From the NCBI RefSeq assembly GCF_032452875.1, contig NC_083880.1, forward strand, positions 58,478,829-58,542,828: a stretch of 64,000 nt of DNA, written 5' to 3'. The notes under the pieces are model-generated. The model made no database searches. It worked only from the letters and a program-made list of their open reading frames with translations, and was not told where the DNA came from. This document shows positions 43,881 through 54,382 of this stretch, in pieces. Both the position numbers and the translations under genes were made by a program. This stretch comes from Bos javanicus (taxonomy: Eukaryota > Chordata > Mammalia > Artiodactyla > Bovidae). Numbering within the stretch: position 1 is the stretch's first letter; every line of letters begins with the position of its first letter.

Positions 43881-44974
43881 TCATCTTTGGAGGTGCAGTT
43901 GCCACCATCACACTGACATCCTGCATTAAGGCCTCCAGGCAAAACTCACTTTGCAAACAGGACGGAGACCAATAACTCGTCCCCGGTGACACCATCAAAA
44001 CAGCATGTCCACAGTGTAGGTGCTCATTAAATGTTCCCGTGCTGTTGTCCCAGACAGATCAACCAGAGGTTGGTATTGTGGATTTGTTTTTTTCATCCAC
44101 TGAATTAACTGGTTATTTTTGCCAGCCAGAGGTTTAACCTGGATTGTATAAAATGCTGCCCCATTTCCAAGACAATCAACCTGTGTGATTCTTGTGGTCG
44201 GACAGGCCAGATCAGCTGCAAGACTTCAGGATAGTAGAGACAGCCGCTCCTGGCCTCAGCCAGTTCCTGGCACTCAGGGCTCGCTACAGCTCAGGGAATG
44301 TCTGTTGTTTGAATGACTCAAGGAATGGCTTAAAGGAGGGGAAATGCTGGTGACCCCCTGTGGCCTGACACGTGAATGGGGCTCAAGGTCATTCCCAGGC
44401 CCTGACAACATTCTCACTACCTCCCCCCATAAGCCCTGTCTCCAAGGAATGCTCAAGACTCTCCTGTTTTTCCTCTAAACTGCTGAAGTTAAACTGCAGC
44501 AAGACCTTCCCCCTCCTTCCTTAGACGTGTTGGTGAGACCTGCCTCTTCTTTAAGGGAGGGGCTGAGACTGCCATGAGTCTGTGACACGGGTGCCCTCCA
44601 TGGTAAGTCCTGAGCAGGCCCTCCCTTCCAGGGCCCTGGGCTTGGCTTCCTCACCAGCAAGTCACTCTGAGCTTGAACCCTCTAGAAAAAGCTTCCAGCT
44701 TGTGCTAAGAAAGCAAGAGGCATCACTGTGCCCAGTTGCAGAACAGAGCTCACCACTTCCTGGGCTGGCTTTCTCTGAGTTCTGCGAGATACAGCTATGG
44801 TTCCATAACTTTTAAGCCTCCCCCCACCAAGCTGCCCGCCTGGTCCCTGCCCGCCCTCGCCTCCCCCACCCCCCACCCCCGGGCCAATGCAAAAGTTGTC
44901 TCTGCCTATTAAAAACATTCCAGGCAGTACAGGGATATGTGGAGGATATTTCAAGAACTAAAAATATCTGGGGT
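43881..44974. other. Repeat-poor sequence upstream of the PMEPA1 promoter
   Basis: No recognised repeat over about 1.1 kb. 44040-44190 is AT-rich with ordered words (ttggtattgtggatttg, gaattaactggttatttttg) and could be conserved, but I cannot test it. A C-rich tract lies at 44815-44885. Confidence 0.4.
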
Positions 44975-45150
44975 AGGGGGTCTGACCTGGGTTCAGCTTA
45001 GAACTCCTCCATTGTGTGACACCCCCACCCCGCCAGTTTCCGTGTCTGTAAAATGGGAACAATAATATACCTGCCCCTCAGAGTAGGTGTCTGATTGCCT
45101 TCTTGTTTGGTAAGTTTCTGGCACAAGGTAGTAAGTACTTGTTAAATAAA
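44975..45150 (+). repeat. MIR SINE
   Basis: 'gacctgggttcagcttagaa', 'gtgtctgtaaaatgggaaca', 'tctggcacaaggtagtaagt' follow MIR in sense, near full length. Confidence 0.75.
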
Positions 45151-46069
45151 TAGAGACTCAGGGCAGGGTCTAGGAGAGGATACACCGAATTGTTGAGAGG
45201 ATGGAGGTGTGCCAGGCAGGGGGGCCTCTTACATAATATTTTAATATCTTTTTAATTCCAGGAGACTGTTCTTGCAGCACTTGTGTAATTAAAACTTGAA
45301 ATAAAAGTACACCCCCACACTTCCTCCCCCGTCTTTAGAACTCGGGAGCCGCTTCTTCCCCATCGCCCACCACAGGCCAGTGGCCCTTTGGGCAGCAGAC
45401 GTAGGGTGTGGATTCGCCCCGGGCCTCGCTGGCCGGGACCGTGCAAGTCCCCAACACGTATTTACATGACAAGGGTTCCCGGGCGTTTCTCGGAGCAGTC
45501 CGGGGCGTGTCTACAGGAGTTCTAGTTTTCCCCAGTCGACCTCCTCTAGGTCGAGATAAATTGCGCGGGGGGCGCAGTGGGCTTGGGGCCTCTTGGAGCT
45601 GCAGATCTGGAATCGGGGAGTTGACTGCGAAATCAGGTAACGGATGATCTGAAGGGCTCCCCGCCTTTCCCTAATTTCCCTTGACCTGAGTCCGAGGGAC
45701 CTCGTGCTCCTCTGAAGGGGGACAAGCTTCCCCCCAAAGCCTCGGTCAAGGACCCCGAGGTGGGGAACGAGTGGGGAACGCACCCACAAAGGCTGGGACC
45801 CAATCCCGCTCTCCCGGGCCTGGCCTGAGAGGGTCAGAGCTTCCAAACTGACCGCCGTTTGGGAGGGGACGCTGCACCCTTCTTTCGCTTCGCGGGTCCC
45901 GGGTCTACGCGGACCGCCCTGCTCTGGCCCTTTAAGAGCCCGCCCCCTTCCCCGTCACCCCGCCCCGCGGCCCGGGGAGGGGGTGCGGGAGAACCTCGGC
46001 GGGGATTGGCGCAGCGCGCGCCCCCTCCCCGGCCCCCGCGCGGTGGGAACCGGCAGCCCCGTCTAGCGC

Positions 46070-46085
46070 TGACGTCAGACCGTCT
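46070..46085. promoter_or_regulatory. CRE overlapping a paired SMAD-like element
   Basis: tgacgtca (46070-46077) is a perfect palindromic CRE. It overlaps agaccgtct (46077-46085), in which AGAC and GTCT, the two orientations of the SMAD-binding tetramer, are one base apart. The arrangement would suit a TGF-beta-induced gene; binding is inference. Confidence 0.5.
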
Positions 46086-46136
46086 GCCTGCCTCCGACCG
46101 CGGTCTCGGAGCGAAACCCGATCTCCTTGGACTTGA

Positions 46137-46187
46137 ATGAGGAGGAGGAGGCGGCGGCGGCGGAGGCGCTCGGCTGGGGGAAGCTAG
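46137..46187 (+). other. Upstream ORF 1: short peptide with ten consecutive arginines
   Basis: ATG at 46137, stop TAG at 46185-46187. It encodes Met, ten Arg (AGG/CGG/CGC codons), then Ser-Ala-Gly-Gly-Ser. If transcription starts upstream of 46137 this is a uORF in the PMEPA1 leader. The ATG context is weak (T at -3, A at +4). Long Arg runs can slow ribosomes in the exit tunnel, so a regulatory role is possible. Confidence 0.6.
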
Positions 46188-46409
46188 CAGCAGAGGCTCA
46201 GCCCCGCCGGCAGCGCGCGCCCCGGCTGCCAGCCCATTTCCCGGACGCCACCCGCGGGCACTGCGGACGCCCCCGGGGCTGCGGAGGGGCAGCCGGGGGG
46301 GCGCAGAGGAGCGCGGCCCCGAGCACTGAGTCCCACGGCGCCCCGGTAACTTGGCAGAGCCCGGAGCCCGGCTAGCCGGGGCGCGCCTTCCCCGCCGCGC
46401 GCCTCCTGC

Positions 46410-46511
46410 ATGCGGGGCCCGAGCGCCGGGCGCCGGCCGGAGCCCCCCCCGGCCGCCCCCGAGCCCCCTGCGCCCCGCGCCGCTCCGCCGCGCCGTCCAT
46501 GCACCGCTTGA
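46410..46511 (+). other. Upstream ORF 2: overlaps the PMEPA1 start codon out of frame
   Basis: ATG at 46410 opens a 33-codon frame rich in Pro, Ala and Arg that ends at TGA 46509-46511, after the PMEPA1 ATG (46499). Ribosomes that start here cannot easily reinitiate at the main ATG. Its context is weak (T at -3, C at +4), so leaky scanning is expected. Confidence 0.65.
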
Positions 46512-46613
46512 TGGGGGTCAACAGCACCGCCGCCGCCGCCGCCGCCGCTGGGCAGCCCAATGTCTCCTGCACGTGCAACTGCAAACGCTCTTTGTTCCAG
46601 AGCATGGAGATCA
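46499..46613 (+). CDS. PMEPA1: PMEPA1 (TMEPAI) first coding exon, partial gene
   Basis: PMEPA1 is a type Ib single-pass membrane adaptor of Golgi, endosomes and lysosomes. It restrains TGF-beta signalling by binding receptor SMADs and recruits NEDD4-family ubiquitin ligases through PY motifs. This exon encodes 38 residues and one extra base: MHRLMGVNST, a run of seven alanines, then GQPNVSCTCNCKRSLFQSME and Ile. It is the N-terminal luminal/extracellular part of the long isoform, with two N-glycosylation sequons (Asn8-Ser-Thr and Asn21-Val-Ser) and a Cys-rich CTCNC motif. It ends in a phase-1 donor (a, then gtgagt at 46614), so the next codon begins with A, fitting the Thr that follows in the human protein. 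The membrane segment, SMAD-interaction motif and PY motifs belong to later exons outside this window. The start ATG matches the human start; both it (T at -3, C at +4) and Met5 have poor Kozak contexts. From memory the human protein has five alanines in the run, so this one is two longer. Confidence 0.95.
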
Positions 46614-47041
46614 GTGAGTGACCCCGCGCCCCCTTCCCCGGAGGCCCCGTCAGGTTCGGACCCCGAATCGAGATGCAGATGCGGGGCGGGGGCCCGGGCC
46701 GTGCGCGCCCCCTCGGGCTGTGCGCCCTGCGCCCCGGCTGCGCCCGCCGCGCCCCGGGCGCGCCCTCCCGGCTCGCGGCAGCTGGCGGCCGGCCCGGCTT
46801 TGTCCCGCGGCGCTGAGAGCCTGGCACGGCCCCCGCTGCCCGCGCCCCGCCCGCCGGGACTCGGACCCGGGGCCGAGCAGCGCAGAGGGCGGCAGGGCGC
46901 CGTGCGCGGGAGGGCTGGGGCGGGTGGATCCGTGAAGTTTCCATTTTATTTCCCTAAGGGGCAGTCGCAATGGAGCAATTAGGCCGGCTCTTTATCAACT
47001 TTGGCTTGGGGGCAGCGGGGGAGTCCGGCGTGTGAGACACT

Positions 47042-47483
47042 GTCTGGCCTGCGCGGTGTCTGGAGCTCCGGGTGTGTGTCTGGAGTGTGCGTGGCGCTGT
47101 GGGTCTCGGTCTATGGGAGTGGGTTTCCGTGCCGTCCGTGGAGTGTGCTGTGACTGTGTGTCTCTGTCTGGGTCTCGGCTTCCCTCTCTGTGTGTCTGGC
47201 TGCCCCAGGAGTGTGTGCCCGAGTCTTCTTGGTCTCTGAGTCCCTCTGTGTCCGGGTCTGGGTACCTCTTTTGAGTGTGTGCGTCTCTCTGAGGGTCTGG
47301 GGACCATTTGTGTCCAGGTTTCCGAGTCCAGGGCTCAGCGCTGGCGAGACGTGGATCCTGAGTGTGTGTCATTGTGTGAGTGTCTGTGTCCCCGACGCAC
47401 CTATAAATAGCCTCTGTCTGGACAGCTTGGCTCAGTCTGGCTGGGACGGTGGTTACAAATGAGTCAAAGTTTGGGGCTGTCTG
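47042..47483 (+). promoter_or_regulatory. Cluster of eleven GTCTG (SMAD-box-like) pentamers
   Basis: GTCTG, the reverse complement of the SMAD-binding CAGAC, occurs at 47042, 47058, 47078, 47166, 47194, 47256, 47295, 47382, 47416, 47435 and 47479, with several more GTCTC/GTCTT words between them. About 0.4 would be expected by chance on one strand. The sequence is T/G-rich and partly simple-repeat-like, so function is inference. Intron 1 of human PMEPA1 is reported to hold a TGF-beta-responsive enhancer. Confidence 0.5.
47401..47410 (+). promoter_or_regulatory. Perfect TATA-box/MEF2-like decamer ctataaatag
   Basis: Matches both a strong TATA box and the MEF2 consensus YTAWWWWTAR, and lies within the GTCTG cluster 0.8 kb after exon 1. 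It may mark an alternative PMEPA1 start or an enhancer; no downstream coding start is recognised. Confidence 0.4.
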
Positions 47484-47499
47484 TATTTGGGACTGCCTT

Positions 47500-48934
47500 G
47501 CTCCGAAAGGGGGAGGTAGACTTAGGGTGGGGAGGGGAGTGTTTGAAGCTTGATGCTGACTGGCCCTGCACTCGGAGGAGTTGAGAGGGGAATAAGCCTG
47601 GAGTCCCAACATCCGTAGCCCACCCATGTGGGCTTTGGTCTAGGTGGTGAATTGACTGCCACTGCCAGGGGACTGCCTTCTAGCCTATACTCCCTACCCC
47701 TGCCCATCCTTTTGGGGACCTCTTGCCTCTCTGAGCTTCAGATTCCCAGTCTTTGCCCCCAGTCACTCCAGGCGGGGGTGGCACACAGCCCTTCCCTGCA
47801 AGGGCCAGCCTTCCAGCTGGGACCAGGAGTCCAGAGTCAGCCGCCACCAAGGCGAGGGCAGTCACTGGGTGACTCATAAGCCAGTTTCCGCAGGCGGCTG
47901 CCACAGTTTTCGGCCCCTGAGCCTGTACAGTGAAGCGCAAGAGGTAAAAATAACCCGTGACTGGCCAGGCTGGGGCAGGCTGGCTGGCTTTGGTGGTAGG
48001 TCCTTCCATCTGCCCGTGCCCCCCCTTCCCCGCCCTCCAGTCCTGGAATTGAAAGCCTTGCTCCGCCCCCCCCCACCCCTCCCAGCTGCCCCACGCCAGG
48101 CCAGCGAGATGCCAGGAGAACCTGCCCAGAGCCAGCGTTTGCGGAATTGAGTTGCACTAAACCACATTGCTTCCAAAGGCCCTTTGTGAACTTGGGAGGC
48201 TAATGAAATGCACGAGGATATTATTAAAATATGTTCGCACACGTTTGGAGAGCTTCGTCCCTCTGTGGTGCTTTATTTCTCCCCCTCCTGTAAAGCTGCC
48301 TTAGGGAGCTCCCCCTGCCCCACCAGGGGTCGGCAGTGTCAGCCAGAACTTATCCATTATGATGGCTGGGCACAGTCAGACATTCCACTCTTCTTCCTTT
48401 GTGTTCAGGACTTTTTAAAAAATTCATTTTTATTTCTGTGCCTTCTTGGGCTAACTAGCCCTGACAGTATCTTGGCTGACACGGAGGGGCTGTTAAGTCC
48501 GTTGCCTGTTGTGACTGCTGTGCATCGGCATCCGAGAGGGACCCTTGAGGTTAATGCGCCTGGAACCCGGGCCTGCTCCAGCTGGCCCCGAGGTGGCCCA
48601 TTAGTCACCATATTCCGTGTATTTTTTACACATGGCCCCTGCTTCCTGGAAGAAAGCCCAGGGCAGGGAGGGAAGCGGTCTCTAAAGCGCAGGTATAATA
48701 TAACAGTTTGTTGCAAGTGCTAATCAGGTTTCCCAGAAATGGTCTGATGAGGAAGCCTTTAAGGCCTGGAGTTTCTTTATACAAAAAGAAAGAAGGAAGG
48801 ATGAAAGGAAGGAAAGAAATGGACAGTGGCCACTGTGCATTTCCCGTGGCCTGAGTTGGGGGTTCAAGTAGGTCAGAGTTGGATTTGGAAGTGGGCTGAA
48901 GGGCAGTGTCCAGGTGGCTCCTCTTCTAGAGATG
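47500..48934. other. Repeat-free intronic sequence
   Basis: No recognised interspersed repeat over 1.4 kb. 48150-48290 is a good candidate for conserved non-coding DNA (gctaatgaaatgcacgagga, attattaaaatatgttcgca). A GGAAG simple tract lies at 48785-48820. Confidence 0.45.
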
Positions 48935-49210
48935 AAGAGATGTCCCTTGGCAGTCCCTTAAGTTCTCTGGGCCTCAGCTCTCTCATCTGAAAAAGGAGAC
49001 CATGATGGTTGAAAAAACAAACAAACTCTACCATCTTTTAAGATGAGACCTCTCCCCTCCAAAGTCTGGCTTGAATAGTGCTGGGCCCTGGTGTGGACGT
49101 CAGTGGCACCAGATTTCACAACCGGGGTTCATACCCTCAATTTAGAGATGCAGGGAAGTGACAATGAAAAGCTTTGCCCAGGCCCCCAGTCAACGCTTAG
49201 ACGTAGGTAC
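48935..49210. repeat. Two MIR remnants in opposite orientation
   Basis: 48935-49010 is MIR-like in sense (gggcctcagctctctcatct), and 49125-49205 is MIR-like in antisense (caatttagagatgcagggaa). Both are weak. Confidence 0.45.
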
Positions 49211-50029
49211 TCGTGGAATGCACACACCATCTTGATTATGGAATGGGGGCCCCAGAGTAGGGGTCCACCTTCACCTTGTGGGCTGGAGATCAGCAGCATC
49301 TCCTTTGCCCCCGGGAGACTGGGAATTGGGTGGGCTCTGAGGATCATCTTGACTTTGACAAGACACTGCCCAGACTCTCCAGGGGCCCCCATCTTTTCTG
49401 AGCCTTGAGGGGTGAGGGCTGCTGTCTGATGGGAATTCACTGTTCCCAGAACACACCCCTTGAAAAAATACACCCATTTTGTAAATGAGCCAGGGGTCTT
49501 AGAATCAGACACAGCCAGCTCGAGTGACAGCCCACTGGAGATGATCGCTGAGGAGTCGGATGCACTGACTTTTGAGGAAAGGATTCCTCCTGGTATACGT
49601 TTGCATTTTTCTTGGCATTCTTTGACCTCTGTTTAGTTCTTCTGCGCCTGTTAGAAATCACCCCCTTTCTCCTCCAGCTTCTGCTTGAGACTTTTGGGGG
49701 CAGCCAGGTGCCCACTCTGCTTTCTGGACAGGCTGAATTGTGGGGCCAGACAATAACCAACTGTTGGTTCTGGTGGCAGTATTTCAGGAGGATCCTGGGA
49801 GGTGCCCCTGCCCTAACCCTACCCTGCATCTCTGCAGCAGTGTCTAATGTGGGAGCGTTTATTTTTTAAACACTGGCATCATAAGTCCCTGATTCCTCTT
49901 CTCTGACCTCTCCTCCGATCCCGAAAATCTTCTTCAGCACTAGAGACTCAGAAGCTCACAGGACAGCCCAGTTTTCTGGCAGTTTGTGTGGCACGTGTGC
50001 TATGCATGTGTAACACTTGAATGCCGGGG
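49211..50029. other. Unique intronic sequence
   Basis: Nothing recognised; open frames on both strands (49129-49829) have no family signature. Confidence 0.4.
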
Positions 50030-50262
50030 AATGTCAACCCGGGCTCTAGGATGCCTGGGCCAGACAGTTCCTTGCTGGGACGAAGGGGACGGTTGTCTTG
50101 GGTGTTGGCGTTTTACTCAGCATCCTGGCCTCTACCCTTTAGAGATCAGGAATAGGATTGTCCTTCCCCCACCAAGTTGTAACAACCAAGAATGTCTCCA
50201 GACTTTGGCAGGTGCCCTCTGAGAGGCACATTGTCCCTGGCTGACAACTACTGTTATAATCA
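50030..50262 (+). repeat. MER5A (hAT-Charlie) element
   Basis: Longer copy than the one at 5430: 'ctcagcatcctggcctctac', 'caagttgtaacaaccaagaa', 'tgtctccagactttggcagg', 'ggctgacaactactgttata'. Confidence 0.8.
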
Positions 50263-52899
50263 GTTACTGGCTTTTCCAAGGGGACTGGGTGGGGGAAGAG
50301 GACAGAGATGATCATCAGTTCCCTTCCGAAATCAGTCCCCATGAAGCCCAAGTTGGCATCTGCCACTCATCCACGTAGCCTTTATTGAGCACCTGTTGTG
50401 TGCCACACAGGGAAGATTGGAGCTCCTTCTTGATGAAATTTCCGGTTTTCGCCTTAAATTTGCTTTTACCACCAGGAAAGACGCAGGCACCCATGAAAAC
50501 AGATATTTCAGGTTTCTGGTTAAACTATTGATTCAACATCAGCTTTTACACCCGTGGGCCCTCTCAGTTGGGACTTCTAACCCACATGTTTTCTGCCTGG
50601 GTTTTAGGTTGAGGTGCTGTAAGAGGCTGAGTTTTGACTGGATCTCAGGTCAGGCCCTTGGCCATGGCCTCCCAGGAGGCCTGGGTCAAGCCAGCTACAT
50701 CGCTTAGTGTGATCTGAGGTCAGGGGTGAGCTTAGTGTTTGTCCAAACACAGAACCACTAGTGGCTCTTGTGCACACATGCATACACAAGCACACATGTG
50801 CATGTCCACACACACCCCTCGGCATGCAAACACACACGCACACATATGGGTTCACATAGTCAGCTGCTAGCCCTTTCTGCCTTTCCTACCAGCTTCTCTT
50901 GGTATTGGGAATGGTTACAGCTTCTTCTGGGCATGTGAGAAAAATAAAAAGGAAAAAAAGTGCACACACACTTCCACCTGATGAGTTGTGCAAATATATG
51001 CACTCTCCCTTCGAAAGAGAAGGGAGATGGAGCTGTGGGTGAGGCTGCAGAGGAGAGGAGGCTGGAGGCAGGGAGTGGGGCAGGCACTTCTTACGTTTGG
51101 GACTGCAAGATGCGAAAGATCCATTTGCACCCCAGTAATCCCAGAGCAACCAGCTCAGGTGTGCCTAAGTACCCGCCTCCATGTACCTGCCCCACCTCAT
51201 CTAGCCCAGGGCCAGGGTTTTTAAACGCTTATGGATCTGGCAATTGTCAAATCATAAGAAAGTGTTGGAGAGGAGGGTGCTGGTGGTGGACCCCCACCAG
51301 GAAGGCCTGCGTGGCATTGTCTCCTCTGGTGTTATCACCCAGAGAGAAGTTGGCAGGCAGCTGGGCACCTGGGATCCTGAACAAAGAGAAGGAGCTCTGA
51401 CAGGTTGAGTGTTGGAAGCTATACTCCTGCCGGCCTTGGGCACTTTGGTGCACGTGCTGAGTAGCAGATCAAGGCTGAGGACCCATTCTGTGCTTTTTAA
51501 AAGGTGTTGTATGCACGTGTGCCTGTGTGTGCGTGTGAGGTACCCTTGGTTGGGGTAGGGCTGGGTGCTGTGTGTGCCGCATGCCCGTTCATCTTTGTGA
51601 GCCCGTGGAGCAGAAAGGATGTACCCACTGCTTGGGGGCTTCCCGAGGCCCGAAGAGGACAGCTCAGGGTGGCAAACTTGTTGTCCTCGGGGTGGGGGGG
51701 GCGGAGCTGCAGAGAACCAAGGGCAGAAGTGCCCCATGAGGCCAGATCTCCCAGTTTCAGGGGACCGAGCTAGATTTTGTTGTAAAACTCCTGGATTTTA
51801 AGTACAAGCTATTTCTTGTTTTCTCACCTGCTTGCAGACCCTTTCCAGCCCGAGGACCACAGTGGGTTCAGAGCCAGAGGGATGGAAGCTCCGCCCCCGT
51901 ATCAGCATGCTGGCTATGTCCCATGTCCCTCGGCCCATCTGTCAGGCTGGGTGACAACAGCTCCCGTGTGCTGGGGTGTTGTGAGGATTCTCGAGGAGTC
52001 TGGCCTGCTGTTTGCACTGTGTGTTTCTGGGGGTCAGCAGTGACAGTGGGTGGACTTGGCCTGATGACCTACTTGTCCTGTCCCCAGCAGTCACACTCTG
52101 GCCCATCACCTGTTGAGAAGACCTTCAGAAGAGGGTTTCCCCACTCTGAGCCTGGGGTGCCAGAATTGGCTGGGAATGTTGGAATGAACAGGCCCATGCG
52201 GGATCATGACCTTGAGAGTGGAGGTGACTGAATATTTGTGTGTGTCATTGTCCCTGGCTGGCAAACCCCCAGCACATCCGCCCTTGGTCTAGAAGCTCCA
52301 GACATCTCTTAGGGTCCCCTGCTGGGTTCCTGGAGCCCACAGCCCACTTTGGAGGCAGAAGCTGGGCTCTGGGGCTGTGTGCAGCCCTGAAGTCAGCACC
52401 ACCCTGACCTCAGATACCCACTGGATCCATTCCTTAAGATGGGAGCTCACAGCCCAGAGACTCAGAATGTGGGTGTGAGGCTCTTGTTTTGAAAATTCAT
52501 TTCCATTTTTAACAAGTGACTGTATGGGGGTCAGGGGGTGGCCATCATATAGATACTCCATTCTTCTTTTCCGGGGGGTGGGGGGTTGTCTCAAGTCTCA
52601 GCCTCTGAGCCACCAGCATCTGAAGTCGTGTCAACTTCTCTTTCTTTTGGGTGACACCACAAAGCCAAACCCTGACACCGCAGGGTCTCGCCAGGGCCTC
52701 CTCAGGCATCCGTGAGGTGTCTGTCGGCAAGCTGGGAAAGGGCCCAGAATGGCTTGCCAACAGGAGCTGGGGCTTCGGCACCCCAGGAGAGGCCGAGAAA
52801 GGTTTGGGGCATCCCCAGGCTTTCCCAGAGCCACAGAGCAGCTTCTGTCTTCTGTTTCCAGGGTGACTGATGGATTTTTGTTTCCACTCCCTTTCCTAG
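50263..52899. other. Mostly unique intronic sequence
   Basis: Contains a degenerate CA/TG tract at 50765-50850 and a weak MIR-like segment near 51925-51995. No coding exon is recognised. Confidence 0.4.
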
Positions 52900-53095
52900 C
52901 TGGATATGGAGAGCTTATTATGTGCCAGGCACTAGTGACGCATTTTTCTCCATCTTCAAAACAACTCTGGAAGAGAGCTGTTGCTGTCACCAATTTGCAG
53001 ATACAAATAGTGGGAATCAGAGAGGGTAAGACACTTGCTCCAGGTCACACAGCCAGGAACTGATGTTCTGCTGGGATTTCACATCTCAGTGCCCT
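52900..53095 (-). repeat. MIR SINE
   Basis: 'ttattatgtgccaggcacta', 'caccaatttgcagatacaaa', 'ctccaggtcacacagccagg' are MIR in reverse complement, near full length. Confidence 0.8.
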
Positions 53096-53991
53096 GACCC
53101 TGCAGCCCATGCTCCTGTGATTTCTTCCCCATGACACCACAGCAACTCCCATTCATTAGGGAGAAGCACCAACAAATCTCAGGCCACACAGTTGTGTCCT
53201 TTTCACTCTAGCAGTGCGCTGGCTGACTGTTCATTGGAAAGGTCTGCATCAAACATGTATCTTGCATCAGGCTGTCGCTGTCTCCAGCTCCTTCCCCCAC
53301 CTCCAAACTACCACCATCTGATCTGGTGTCAGGGGCTTGGAAAGTCACCCAGGACTGTCCCTGGAGGGGCCATATCTTTACTTTTCCAGGATTTCCAGGT
53401 CGTCCGGGGTCTGGGCATGCCAGCCTTCTGGCCTGGTGAAATGATGATTATCTAGACTTTACAGGGGACCTGCGTGGAGCAGAGCATCCCAGACTAGTCA
53501 TTCCTGTTTGGGCTCTGCGAGCCCTCTCTGGGTCTCTCCTTCCAGACCTATCCATAGTGTTGAATGTTGTGTAATGAGTTGTGTCATCTCTCTCTCTTCT
53601 GGTTGCCAAGTGCCAAGAGGTTGGAGATAGTATCAGTTTTGTTCATTATATTCTGAACCTGGTTGGTACTTTGTATATGAAGGGGGATGGAAGGGAAGGA
53701 CAGGCAGACTCCTAAGAGATTCCAGGCAGGACAGGATGTGGTCAGGATGTAGATCTGCAAGACCATCCTTTTGGGGTTCCATCCTGGGCCTCCGCTTGCC
53801 CCTCTGCAGAACAGCGGGGAGGTTAACACCCACTTCAGAAATTGTCAAGACAGTCTCCCAGCAATCAACAGCACCTCTAGCACAAAATGCCGTTTTGAAT
53901 ACTAGAGACATTTCCACTGTTTGGGGCAGGAAGCTGTGTGCCCTCCCATCCTCCTCCCACCATCTCTCCTGAAGACCTCAGAGCCCTACGT
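53096..53991. other. Unique intronic sequence
   Basis: A faint L2-like phrase occurs at 53620-53690. Nothing else is recognised. Confidence 0.35.
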
Positions 53992-54153
53992 GAGGGCGGG
54001 TGCAGAAGCCCACGCAGACACGCCCCTGCCACCGCCGACACGCCCCTGCCACCGCCGTCTCGCCCAGGGAGGTTGGGGGTCATGAGGGCAGGTGCAGAAG
54101 CCCACGCAGACACTCCCCTGCCACCGCCGTCTCGCCCAGGGAGGTTGGGGGTC
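53992..54153. repeat. CpG-rich two-copy minisatellite with nested 20-bp subunit
   Basis: Copy 1 (53992-54083) and copy 2 (54084-54153) share the same sequence from gagggc(g/a)ggtgcagaag to gggaggttgggggtc. Copy 1 carries an extra 20-bp subunit, gacacgcccctgccaccgcc, giving two in a row against one. Few differences separate the copies, so the array is young. Confidence 0.92.
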
Positions 54154-54179
54154 TCTCAGTGTCACTTTAGTGCCACTAG

Positions 54180-54382
54180 GCTTCCCAGGTGGCGCAGTGG
54201 TAAAGAATCCGCCTGCCAGTGCAGGAGACTCAAGTTCAATCCTTGGGTCAGGAAGATCCCCTGGAGAAGGAAATGGCAACACACTCCAGTATTCTTGCCT
54301 GGAGAATCCCATGAACAGAGGAGCCTGGCAGGCTACAGTTCATGGGGTCACAAGAGTTGGACATGACTGAGCACACACACAA
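54180..54382 (+). mobile_element. Bov-tA/BovA SINE
   Basis: A complete plus-strand copy: 'gcttcccaggtggcgcagtg' to 'ttggacatgactgagcacac' with a CA tail. Confidence 0.93.

Larger units (their letters stand above)
45850..46930 (+). promoter_or_regulatory. PMEPA1: PMEPA1 CpG island and promoter
   Basis: CpG-dense, GC-rich sequence surrounds the first coding exon. Upstream features are a TTTAA word at 45931, GC boxes near 45941 and 45958, an inverted CCAAT box (attgg) at 46005-46009 and a CRE at 46070-46077. The start site cannot be fixed from sequence; it probably lies between about 46020 and 46130. Human PMEPA1 is androgen- and TGF-beta-induced, which is known from the literature. An antisense transcript (NKILA) is known at the human locus; nothing here shows or excludes it. 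Confidence 0.85.

Noticed and set aside
45252..46100. NKILA-like antisense lncRNA
   Set aside because: Plausible by position from the human locus, but nothing in the sequence alone fixes exons or ends.
46127..46375. Open frame over the CpG island starting upstream of the PMEPA1 ATG
   Set aside because: CpG islands lack stops in several frames; this one has no family match and does not begin at an ATG in that frame at the stated position.
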